DNA of 31,703 nucleotides, from NCBI GenBank assembly GCA_964611185.1, contig CAZSXE010000022.1, forward strand, positions 1 to 31,703. The letters are read 5' to 3'. A program made the position numbers and the translations under genes. Within the stretch, counting starts at the first letter, position 1; every line of letters starts with the position of its first letter. The DNA is from CAAGNP01 sp964611185 (GTDB lineage Bacteria > Bacteroidota > Bacteroidia > Bacteroidales > UBA932). Positions 8,013 to 14,929 of the stretch are shown here, piece by piece. Under the pieces are notes generated by a model, which did not search any database, was not told the origin of the DNA, and saw only the letters and a program-made list of their open reading frames with translations.

Positions 8013-8237
8013 ATGGATTTAATTACCGAATCAGATAGTTTTCTTTTCTCGGTATCCTATTTGTCTGTTATTCAAACAAAAAGTGATTCCGAGGATGTTG
8101 TTGGTTGTATTTTAATAGGAGAAAGGATAGGAGACCTCGCTGGAACAAGGGCATCTCTTCTAAGGGCTATACCTTATGTGGGAATAGCTGTTGGAGTAAT
8201 TTCTGCTGGTTCTTGTATTTATGGTATGTATAACTAA
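8013..8237 (+). CDS. Small glycine-rich hydrophobic peptide (possible bacteriocin-like precursor)
   Basis: A 74-residue ORF in the AT-rich island; I do not recognise a family. The N-terminal half is polar (residues ~1-30, many Asp, Ser and Glu). The C-terminal half carries glycine-spaced hydrophobic sequence (ILIGERIGDLAG, then IPYVGIAVGVISAG) with one Cys near residue 32 and another near 68. That resembles small membrane-active peptides, and VVGC could be a GG-type processing site, though this is weak. The same frame is open back to 7935. Dropping one T from the T8 tract at 7942-7949 would join it to the ATG at 7931 and give a 101-residue product. It is followed on the same strand by a small two-helix protein, as in toxin/immunity pairs. 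Real gene likely, function inferred only. Confidence 0.5.
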   Translation: MDLITESDSFLFSVSYLSVIQTKSDSEDVVGCILIGERIGDLAGTRASLLRAIPYVGIAVGVISAGSCIYGMYN

Positions 8238-8243
8238 ATATAA

Positions 8244-8298
8244 ATAATAGTTATGGGATATTTTTTTCTAATTGTTTCTATAATTATAGGAATCTCTT
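8244..8298. repeat. 55-bp sequence duplicated across the gap, copy 1
   Basis: Identical over 55 bp to 8399-8453 and ends exactly at the first N. It contains the first 15 codons of the small membrane-protein ORF (ATG at 8253). Exact duplication abutting both edges of a gap is the signature of two contigs that overlap but were not joined. Confidence 0.95.
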
Positions 8299-8398
8299 NN
8301 NNNNNNNNNNNNNNNNNNNNNNNNNNNNNNNNNNNNNNNNNNNNNNNNNNNNNNNNNNNNNNNNNNNNNNNNNNNNNNNNNNNNNNNNNNNNNNNNNN
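8299..8398. other. Assembly gap of 100 N
   Basis: Exactly 100 unknown bases, a conventional scaffolding spacer of unknown true length. It is flanked by the same 55-bp sequence on both sides, so the real distance may be negative, with the two sides overlapping. Confidence 0.99.
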
Positions 8399-8453
8399 AT
8401 AATAGTTATGGGATATTTTTTTCTAATTGTTTCTATAATTATAGGAATCTCTT
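8399..8453. repeat. 55-bp sequence duplicated across the gap, copy 2
   Basis: Begins at the first base after the N run and is identical to 8244-8298. This copy runs into the complete small membrane-protein ORF. Confidence 0.95.
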
Positions 8454-8611
8454 TTATTTCGACAATTATATCTAAAATACGAGATATTAGAGAAAAAAAA
8501 GAAAAGCATCTCAGCGATGTGTTCAGTGCTGATTTTCTTTATCGTATTACAATAGATTTAATTGTTATCTCTTTTTGTATATCTAAAATAATCGAATATT
8601 TTGAGAAATGA
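8408..8611 (+). CDS. Small membrane protein (possible immunity protein)
   Basis: A 67-residue protein of no recognised family. Two hydrophobic segments, residues ~3-22 and ~46-62, are separated by a very charged loop of Arg/Lys/Glu (~23-38, IRDIREKKEKH). This is the architecture of small integral-membrane immunity proteins, but also of many unrelated short membrane proteins. If the gap is removed it follows the 74-residue peptide gene by 15 bp, so the two would be co-transcribed. Base composition is clearly more AT-rich than the flanking core genes. The start is supported by the immediate hydrophobic helix. The gap leaves a small doubt about the 5' context. Confidence 0.5.
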   Translation: MGYFFLIVSIIIGISFISTIISKIRDIREKKEKHLSDVFSADFLYRITIDLIVISFCISKIIEYFEK

Positions 8612-8647
8612 ATCCATTTCTACCAAAATAGATAATTTTGTCGTTTA

Positions 8648-8731
8648 TTATTTAGATTGAAAATGAAAAATCTTCAGGCAGCACTCCTGAAACTGTTCAT
8701 AACTGCATATCCTGAAGATTTCATTTTTCAT
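8648..8731 (-). pseudogene. 27-codon stub of the LuxE-like gene
   Basis: Starts 18 nt after the tnaA stop and encodes the first 25 residues of the LuxE-like protein with two substitutions (Asn10 to Ser, Asp11 to Tyr), then two island-derived codons and TAA. It is the leftover 5' end at the original position next to tnaA after the island separated the genes. It probably has no function unless the short peptide is translated with tnaA mRNA. Confidence 0.85.
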
Positions 8732-8740
8732 ACTGCAAAG
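8656..8740. repeat. 85-bp direct repeat, copy B (stub side)
   Basis: Second copy of 7723-7807 (83/85 identical), positioned right behind tnaA. After position 8740 the sequence continues into the tnaA 3' end, whereas copy A continues into the island, which defines the junction. Confidence 0.95.
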
Positions 8741-8749
8741 GGTATGGAA

Positions 8750-10129
8750 TTATTTTGCTTTTTCCATCTCTATGGTAAAGTGGCGCATAATCGGGAGTTC
8801 TCTTGTAATCACATAACCTTTTGTGATGGTTTCGCGACGATCGTATAGATTTTTTACCGCTGCTGCGATGTAATCGATATGATTGTTTGTGTAAACACGG
8901 CGAGGAATGGCCAGACGAAGAAGTTCCAGCGCCGGATATCTGTTTTCACGAGTATCAGGGTCACGATCGGCCAAAAGAGCACCTATTTCTACCCCTCTCA
9001 CACCTGCTTCGATGTAGAGCTCAATACCAAGGGTCTGCGCTATAAATTGTTCTTTGGGAACATGGGTTAGTATTCTCTTGGCATCGAGGAAAATAGCGTG
9101 TCCGCCAGCAGGCCTCTGATAAGGAATACCGTATTCGTCAAGCTTCTCTCCGAGATATGCTACCTGTCGTATGCGAGTTTCAAGATACTCAAATTCGGTC
9201 CCCTCTCTAAGGCCCTGGGCCAATGCCCCCATATCGCGACCTGCCATCCCCCCGTAAGTAATAAATCCTTCGAACATAATATTGAACATCTGAGCAGCCT
9301 GAAAATCTTTTTCACTGCGGAAACCGATAAAACCACCAATATTGACTATGGCATCTTTTTTAGAAGACATAGTCATAAAATCTGCATAAGAGAATATTTT
9401 CCTAACTATATCTCTGATAGATTTATTTGCATACCCATCTTCGCGAGTCTTGATGAAATAAGCATTTTCAGCAAAACGGGCAGAGTCGATCATCAATTTC
9501 ACTCCATATTTTTTAGCGAGAGAAGAGACACCTTTGATGTTTTCCATAGAAACAGGCTGACCTCCGGCTGTATTATTTGTAATAGTGAGAACTATGCAGG
9601 GTATTTTTTCGGCAGGATATCTCTTCAGAACATCTTCCAACTTATTCAAATCCATATTTCCCTTGAAAGGAATTTCTAAAGAAGTGTCTTTCGCCTCGTC
9701 TATGGTGCAGTCGATAGCATGAGCCTTTCTGTATTCTATATGACCCTTAGTAGTGTCAAAATGTGAGTTACCCGGAACAATATCGCCCTCTTTCAATATG
9801 GAAGAGAATAATACATTTTCAGCAGCACGACCCTGATGGGTGGGGAGGAAGTATTTAAAACCGGTAATATCTTCGATTGTTTCCTTGAGATCGTAGTAGG
9901 AACGTGCTCCGGCATAACTTTCATCACCCTGCATAATAGCGGCCCACTGCTTATCACTCATGGCACCCGTACCGGAATCAGTTAAAAGGTCAATGAATAC
10001 ATGGTCACTTTTTAGAGCGAAAAGATTATACTTAGCTTCTTTTATCCATTTTTCGCGTTCTTCGCGTGTGCTTCTGTGGAGAGTCTCCACCATTTTAATT
10101 CTGTAAGATTCTGCAAAAGGTAGTTCCAT
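8750..10129 (-). CDS. tnaA: Tryptophanase
   Basis: A 459-residue PLP-dependent β-eliminating lyase that converts L-tryptophan to indole, pyruvate and ammonia. Family signatures are DLLTDSGTGAMSDKQWAA (~48-64), PTHQGRAAE (~96-104), NTAGGQPVS (~186-194), DSARFAENAYFIK (~215-227) and the PLP lysine in MSSKKDA (second Lys, ~258). It must be separated from tyrosine phenol-lyase. Three features are tryptophanase-like: DSARFAENAYF rather than DATRCVENAYF, GVEIGALL where TPL has an Arg (MERG), and MRHFT near the C-terminus where TPL has Phe instead of His. Some blocks (ITGFKYFLPTHQG, NIGGFIGF) do resemble TPL, so substrate breadth is not certain. A -7 motif lies 46 bp upstream. The LuxE-like stub follows. 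Confidence 0.92.
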   Translation of the reverse strand: MELPFAESYRIKMVETLHRSTREEREKWIKEAKYNLFALKSDHVFIDLLTDSGTGAMSDKQWAAIMQGDESYAGARSYYDLKETIEDITGFKYFLPTHQGRAAENVLFSSILKEGDIVPGNSHFDTTKGHIEYRKAHAIDCTIDEAKDTSLEIPFKGNMDLNKLEDVLKRYPAEKIPCIVLTITNNTAGGQPVSMENIKGVSSLAKKYGVKLMIDSARFAENAYFIKTREDGYANKSIRDIVRKIFSYADFMTMSSKKDAIVNIGGFIGFRSEKDFQAAQMFNIMFEGFITYGGMAGRDMGALAQGLREGTEFEYLETRIRQVAYLGEKLDEYGIPYQRPAGGHAIFLDAKRILTHVPKEQFIAQTLGIELYIEAGVRGVEIGALLADRDPDTRENRYPALELLRLAIPRRVYTNNHIDYIAAAVKNLYDRRETITKGYVITRELPIMRHFTIEMEKAK

Positions 10130-10175
10130 ATTATTATTAAAATTTAAAAATTAGTAACAAATGTTAATCATTTTG

Positions 10176-10183
10176 CAAATATA
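10176..10183 (-). promoter_or_regulatory. -7 promoter motif of tnaA
   Basis: TATATTTG on the minus strand fits TAnnTTTG and lies 46 bp before the tnaA start. There is no classic tna leader peptide between motif and gene (only ~46 bp), so E. coli-type attenuation is not supported. Confidence 0.45.
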
Positions 10184-10221
10184 ATAAAAACATCAGTTTG
10201 TGTTCCGATTATTTTTTCAAT

Positions 10222-10704
10222 TTACCACCTTTTTACAATATCGTATAATTCCCGATACGCTTTATCGTGATCGTATTTAATAATGGATTTATCATCTCTG
10301 TACAAGTTCCTTTCAAAAGATTCGAGCAGTTCGGAAGTTATTTGTCGAGATTTAACCCCATATTTAAGATATACCGTGACAGTATAGATTCCTTTGCGCT
10401 TTCTCACTTTTTCTTTAGATATTACAGCTGATGCTTTCAGCGATACCATGCGGGCTACTTTTTCAAAATTATAATCAACATCAGAATAGTACTTTGAAGT
10501 CCATGTAAGAATAATTTTGGAATTCTCGCTCATAAGGGCCTTCCTTGCATTAAAAGCAGCCTCTTTTTTAGCAATTTCATACTGAGGACTTGAAGCACTT
10601 CCCTTAACTGTTATATCGAAAGAGTAAGAAAGGTTTGTCCCAAACAGCAGAAACACTGCCGTAAGAAACAAACCTATAAGATATTTGCGAAAAAATACCA
10701 CCAC
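10222..10704 (-). CDS. Small secreted protein of unknown function
   Basis: A 160-residue protein with a signal peptide or anchor at ~5-28 (hydrophobic run ending near LSYSF). The start is GTG at 10704 and shares its G with the TAG stop of the GT117 gene (TAGTG). No ATG occurs before codon ~58, and a later start would remove the signal peptide, so GTG is favoured. The mature part is basic, with alternating strands (GIYTVTVYLKYG at ~105-116) and helices rich in Lys and Glu. A FNARKALMSENSK-like helix resembles small periplasmic proteins that act on or sense the envelope, but I do not recognise the family. Translational coupling with GT117 suggests a linked role or a substrate; this is inference. 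Confidence 0.75.
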   Translation of the reverse strand: MVVFFRKYLIGLFLTAVFLLFGTNLSYSFDITVKGSASSPQYEIAKKEAAFNARKALMSENSKIILTWTSKYYSDVDYNFEKVARMVSLKASAVISKEKVRKRKGIYTVTVYLKYGVKSRQITSELLESFERNLYRDDKSIIKYDHDKAYRELYDIVKRW

Positions 10705-13700
10705 TATTTATACGATTTTAGTAATTCATTAACCTGGAATTCGAGTTTATCGGCCTCTTCTTTGGCCCCGTTTCTGTTAAGGAGATCAAGCAGGTATCCA
10801 TAAAGAGAGTAGCTGTTTTCAAGATCACTCTTAGACATAAATGAGTCTTTATATGGCTTGGCAAAAAGGGTAATACCATCGACAGTCTCTTGAGCGAACT
10901 TGCCGGCCAGACTTACAGCCTTCTCCTTAGCTCCGAGTTTAAAATACAACTCTACGGCTTGAAGCACTGTATATTCATTTATAGAATAGAGAATACTCGT
11001 GTTAAGAGGGAAATTTTTAGGAGTCATAACATACTGCATCTTATCAAGAATCTGAATAGCTTTTTCATTCTCTCCGTCTTCATAAAGTCCAAGCGCTGTC
11101 TGAACAAAGATATTTCTTATATTCATCACACCGTTGAATGTAGAAAGATTCTGATAATCGATATTTACAGTGGTATCTCTAAGGCTCTCCCATTCATATA
11201 CTTTCATAATCTTCTCAAACATAGAATCAGCATCAATTTGACCTATCTCAGTAGTTTTGGTCTTGCTCTTTATAGGAACAAATTTATATGCAAATCCGTC
11301 AAACTGAAGATAATTCTTAAGCCCTATGTCGAGATCTCCACCCTGCGATACGAAGTAAATAGGTCTATCCCACTGATAATTTGAAAAGAAATCAAGTATC
11401 ATAAGCTCCGTCTTAGAGATAGAGTTTCGGTTTTGGGGAATATCGAGCTCCACCGTATCTACAATTTTATCATAATCAGCCTCCGAGACAATTCCGTATT
11501 TCTTCACATTTTCAATATTAACCGGAAGCCTGAGCTTGTGAGCCACGAGAAAATCGTAAGATTCGCCATATCTCTTCACTTTCACTCTCGGATCTTTAAA
11601 CAAGGTTATAGCTTCTTTTACAGTAATAGGTCTGTTAACCCTGTCAATAACATCTGGAAATTCGTTCTTACCATAAAGATAATCTTTTCTTTCAAGGGAA
11701 AACTTAATCGGATCGGAGTCATACATTTTCCACTGCATCTGATCTATATACCAGTCCGTCCCCAGCAGAGAAGTATTCATAATTCGGCAGTCAAGTCTTA
11801 CCCCTTCTACCTCCTGAATGTACCATAGAGGGAATGTATCGTTGTCGCCGTGAGTTACCAAAATGGCATTTTTATCGACAGACATTAGATAATTGTAAGC
11901 CAAGTCGTGAGAGGTGTATCTACCGCTTCTGTCATGGTCATCCCAGTTCTGAGAAGCCATCTGTATGGGCACCAGGATAGTAATAGCCGAAATAACAGCG
12001 GCGGTTACTGTCGAGGGCACTGATATTTTAGATAGATATTTATTGAGAAAATCGTACAAAGCTATGACCGACAGCCCTATCCACACGCAGAACATATAAA
12101 ACGATCCTGCATAAGCGTAGTCTCTTTCGCGAACTTGTAGAGGGGGCTGGTTAAGATAGACCACTATCGCTATCCCTGTAAGAAGAAACATCAACATAAC
12201 CACCCACCAGTTTTGGGGATCTTTTTTCAGCTGGAAAAATAGTCCGATCAATCCTAATATGAGAGGTAGAAAGAAATAGTGATTTTTAGCTCTGCTATCG
12301 ACAATATATCCGGGCCCTTCACTTTGATCGCCTAACCGAGCTTTATCGATAAATCCGATTCCCGATTCCCAATTTCCCTTCAACGGATCTCCCGGAGTCG
12401 GACTGTGAAGATCGTTTTGTCTCCCCACAAAGTTCCAAAAGAAGTATCTGAAATACATCCAGTTTAACTGATAATCGACAAAATAGACAAGGTTTTCAGC
12501 AAATGTAGGCATCTTGTAATTTCCCCCTTGGGGCACCTTACCTTTTCCTGTATATGCCTGATAAAAATTCACATGTTCGGGGGACTTGCTCCACATTCTT
12601 GGGAATAGCATCTTAGATTCCGAAGGGTACTTGACATCCATAGGACCATCAGTCTTAAAATATTTCCCGTCAAGAGGGGTGTAATATTTCGGAATAGTAA
12701 AATCCGTGGGGATAGAGGCGTATGTTTCTCCGTAGAGGAGAGGATTACTACCGTATTGCTCGCGCCCGAGGTATCTTACGAGGGTAAATGGATTATCAGG
12801 CTGGTACTCATTGGTAGGAGTTTTTGCGCTTGAGCGAATAACTATCACCGCGAAAGATGAGTATCCGATGACGATCATCGTGAAGCAAAGCAATATGGTA
12901 TTTAGCAGCACTTTTTCTTTTTTGTAAGTGAGATAAATCAATACGAAGCAAGCTGCAAGCAGCAATGCGATGAAGAATATGGCGCCGCTGTTGAAAGGGA
13001 GGCCGAATGTGTTAACGAAAAGCAAATCAAAATATGCTGCAATTTTCGGAAGCAGCGGAATGATCCCCCAAAGAATTATCCCCAGGATAACTATGGAAAT
13101 AAGGAGAACTCCCAACCCTTTTTTGAAAGAAAAAACTTTCGATTTTTTATAATAATAGATAAATGCAATAGCAGGGATAGCTAATAGATTTAGCAAGTGT
13201 ACCCCGATTGAAAGCCCCATCAGAAAAGCTATGAGGACGATCCACCTGTTAGCATAAGGCTGCTCTGCCTCGTCTTCCCATTTGAGCATAGCCCAAAAGA
13301 CGACAGCTGTGATAAGAGAGGACATAGCATAAACTTCTCCCTCCACTGCAGAGAACCAGAAAGTGTCAGACCAGCAGTAGGCAAGAGCACCCACTACCGA
13401 AGCACCCAGGATGGCTACCGTATTGGCGCAAGCCAAATATGATTTATTGTTTTTCTCAAGCAGTCTTCTTCCTAAATGTGCGATTGTCAGAAAAAGGAAT
13501 AAAATAGTAAGTGCCGAGCACAATGCGTTCATGGCATTCACTGCGGCGGCAATATGATCCGTGGAGGCAAAAACAGTGAATAAGCAGGCTATGAGCTGGA
13601 AAATAGGGTTTCCGGGGGGATGACCCACTTCCAATTTGTATGATGATGCGATAAATTCTCCGCAATCCCAAAAACTTGCTGTGGGTTCAATAGTTGATAG

Positions 13701-13775
13701 ATAGGTAAATAGAGACACTAAAAATACAACTATCCCGAGAATGCGACTTATCAGATTATATTGTTTTTTATCCAT
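10704..13775 (-). CDS. Glycosyltransferase family 117 membrane protein (DUF2723, TMEM260-like)
   Basis: A 1023-residue multi-pass GT-C-type enzyme expected to transfer a sugar from a lipid carrier to extracytoplasmic protein or glycan. The start at 13775 (MDKKQ) is preferred over an upstream in-frame ATG. TM1 is ~12-27. The DUF2723 signature follows: EPTASFWDCGEFI (~30-42, Asp37 and Glu40 being the likely catalytic pair) and GHPPGNPIF (~51-59). About ten further helices run to ~610. A soluble region includes HGDNDTFPLWYIQEVEGVRLD (~650 onward), and helical TPR-like repeats occupy the last ~150 residues. DUF2723 is near-universal in Bacteroidota. The known activity of TMEM260 is protein O-mannosylation, and transferring that to this protein is inference. 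First gene of a two-gene unit with the 160-residue secreted protein. Confidence 0.9.
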   Translation of the reverse strand: MDKKQYNLISRILGIVVFLVSLFTYLSTIEPTASFWDCGEFIASSYKLEVGHPPGNPIFQLIACLFTVFASTDHIAAAVNAMNALCSALTILFLFLTIAHLGRRLLEKNNKSYLACANTVAILGASVVGALAYCWSDTFWFSAVEGEVYAMSSLITAVVFWAMLKWEDEAEQPYANRWIVLIAFLMGLSIGVHLLNLLAIPAIAFIYYYKKSKVFSFKKGLGVLLISIVILGIILWGIIPLLPKIAAYFDLLFVNTFGLPFNSGAIFFIALLLAACFVLIYLTYKKEKVLLNTILLCFTMIVIGYSSFAVIVIRSSAKTPTNEYQPDNPFTLVRYLGREQYGSNPLLYGETYASIPTDFTIPKYYTPLDGKYFKTDGPMDVKYPSESKMLFPRMWSKSPEHVNFYQAYTGKGKVPQGGNYKMPTFAENLVYFVDYQLNWMYFRYFFWNFVGRQNDLHSPTPGDPLKGNWESGIGFIDKARLGDQSEGPGYIVDSRAKNHYFFLPLILGLIGLFFQLKKDPQNWWVVMLMFLLTGIAIVVYLNQPPLQVRERDYAYAGSFYMFCVWIGLSVIALYDFLNKYLSKISVPSTVTAAVISAITILVPIQMASQNWDDHDRSGRYTSHDLAYNYLMSVDKNAILVTHGDNDTFPLWYIQEVEGVRLDCRIMNTSLLGTDWYIDQMQWKMYDSDPIKFSLERKDYLYGKNEFPDVIDRVNRPITVKEAITLFKDPRVKVKRYGESYDFLVAHKLRLPVNIENVKKYGIVSEADYDKIVDTVELDIPQNRNSISKTELMILDFFSNYQWDRPIYFVSQGGDLDIGLKNYLQFDGFAYKFVPIKSKTKTTEIGQIDADSMFEKIMKVYEWESLRDTTVNIDYQNLSTFNGVMNIRNIFVQTALGLYEDGENEKAIQILDKMQYVMTPKNFPLNTSILYSINEYTVLQAVELYFKLGAKEKAVSLAGKFAQETVDGITLFAKPYKDSFMSKSDLENSYSLYGYLLDLLNRNGAKEEADKLEFQVNELLKSYK

Positions 13776-13805
13776 AATAAATGAGATTACTGTTGTTACA
13801 AACCA

Positions 13806-13841
13806 CAAATATACAAAATTGATAATTTATACCTATTTTTG
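13806..13841. promoter_or_regulatory. Divergent -7 motifs between GT117 gene and SUI1 operon
   Basis: TATATTTG on the minus strand (13806-13813) lies 30 bp before the GT117 start. TATTTTTG on the plus strand (13834-13841) lies 19 bp before the SUI1 start. Both fit TAnnTTTG. Their -33 elements are not convincing. Confidence 0.45.
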
Positions 13842-13860
13842 CAGAAAATAATGAGATAAA

Positions 13861-14205
13861 ATGTCTAATCAAAACTGGAAAAGTCGCCCGGGTGTTGTTT
13901 TCTCCACTAATCCTGATTTTAAATATCAGACTACGGTTGAGGAAGAAGCAGTTACATTGCCTCCGTCTAAACAAAAGTTGATAGTACTCATTGATCGCAG
14001 AAATAGAGGAGGGAAGCAAGTCACTGTAGTTAAAGGATTCATCGGAGCCTCTTCTGATCTCGATTCTTTGGCCAAAACTCTTAAAACCAAATGTGGTGTA
14101 GGAGGAAGCGTAAAAGAGGGAGAAATAATCATTCAGGGAGATCTAAGAGATAAGATAGTTTCTATTTTAACAGCTGCCGGATATGTTTCAAAGCGAGGAA
14201 ATTAG
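13861..14205 (+). CDS. yciH: SUI1/eIF1-like translation factor
   Basis: A 114-residue protein whose second half is a SUI1 domain: IDRRNRGGKQVTVVKGFIG (~44-62), LAKTLKTKCGVGGSVK (~70-85) and EIIIQGDLRDKIVSILTAAGY (~87-107). The KxxCGxGGxxK core is intact. The extension of ~35 residues at the N-terminus (PGVVFSTNPDFKYQ) is usual for the bacterial YciH type. The role is at the ribosome, likely in start-site fidelity by analogy with eIF1. It leads the plus-strand operon, and its 3' end overlaps the DUF4271 gene by 23 bp. Confidence 0.92.
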   Translation: MSNQNWKSRPGVVFSTNPDFKYQTTVEEEAVTLPPSKQKLIVLIDRRNRGGKQVTVVKGFIGASSDLDSLAKTLKTKCGVGGSVKEGEIIIQGDLRDKIVSILTAAGYVSKRGN

Positions 14206-14926
14206 TCATATATTACCGATAGACAGTGCATGGAGAAGCTCTTCGATTGCCATTGAACCGGTAAGTGGTATAGCAAAGACCACAGGGGTCATAAGCGAAT
14301 CCGCCATAGGTTTTTTTGTGCTCGGAGTGATATTGATATTGCTTGTATTCGGAAGAAAAATCATTTCGTTTTCGCCGAGGATTTATAATTACATATTCTT
14401 TTTAAGAGATTATGAAAAAATAGATCAAGATAAGCAAGCTCTGAGAATACTTTTTCTTCTTTTTCTTATATGTTGTCCAGTCGCAGCCGCTCTTTCTTTT
14501 AAATATGGTTTTTTATCATTTGATATTATGGAGTCTTTAGCTCCTGTAAAATACTACTTAGTGGTTCTTTCCTCACTGTTATTGATTTTCGTTTTGCGCA
14601 GTCTTATCCTTTTTGTGATTGATTATGTTACAGAGAGAGATCGGACATTTTATCGTTTTAACAAGCTGTCCATTGCTTTTTTTATATTGGGAGTGTTGCT
14701 ATCATTACTTCCTCTCCCTTTTGCTATTCTGACAAATACTACTGATTATTCTATCATCAGAATAGTTGTTTATTCGCTGTTCGGTCTGCTTTTCTTTATG
14801 TATCTTTTTTATGTAGGGAAAATATTATTTTCTAAAGGAATTCCTGTTTTTTTCGGTTTTTTGTATCTTTGCACTTTTGAAATACTACCCATGTCTTTAA
14901 TTGTAGGCACTTTGGTAAAGATTTGA
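14183..14926 (+). CDS. DUF4271 integral membrane protein
   Basis: A 247-residue protein with about six to seven hydrophobic helices (approximately ~42-60, ~88-107, ~123-143, ~165-185, ~193-212, ~222-243) and a polar N-terminus of ~40 residues. The size and position directly before a HemD-like gene match the DUF4271 family of Bacteroidota. No catalytic motif is visible. The start overlaps the SUI1 gene by 23 bp, and no other in-frame ATG precedes the first helix. The stop lies 3 bp before hemD, so translation is likely coupled. The function is unknown; an envelope role in this conserved cluster is likely only by context. Confidence 0.8.
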   Translation: MFQSEEISHILPIDSAWRSSSIAIEPVSGIAKTTGVISESAIGFFVLGVILILLVFGRKIISFSPRIYNYIFFLRDYEKIDQDKQALRILFLLFLICCPVAAALSFKYGFLSFDIMESLAPVKYYLVVLSSLLLIFVLRSLILFVIDYVTERDRTFYRFNKLSIAFFILGVLLSLLPLPFAILTNTTDYSIIRIVVYSLFGLLFFMYLFYVGKILFSKGIPVFFGFLYLCTFEILPMSLIVGTLVKI

Positions 14927-14929
14927 TAT

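Noticed and set aside
8656..8848. A 63-codon plus-strand ORF across the stub and the tnaA 3' end
   Set aside because: It is antisense to the LuxE-like stub and to tnaA, and its first residues only mirror the repeat. The minus-strand reading explains the sequence.
9098..9679. A 193-codon ORF antisense to tnaA
   Set aside because: The opposite strand carries an intact, motif-rich tryptophanase; the plus-strand product has no domain-like pattern and no start context.
8750..10129. Tyrosine phenol-lyase as the product
   Set aside because: Some blocks resemble it, but the substrate-site differences (DSARFAENAYF, VEIG in place of an Arg motif, MRHFT) follow tryptophanase.
10130..10221. tna leader peptide with attenuation
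   Set aside because: The space between the -7 motif and tnaA is too short, and no short ORF with a Trp codon plus termination signal is visible.
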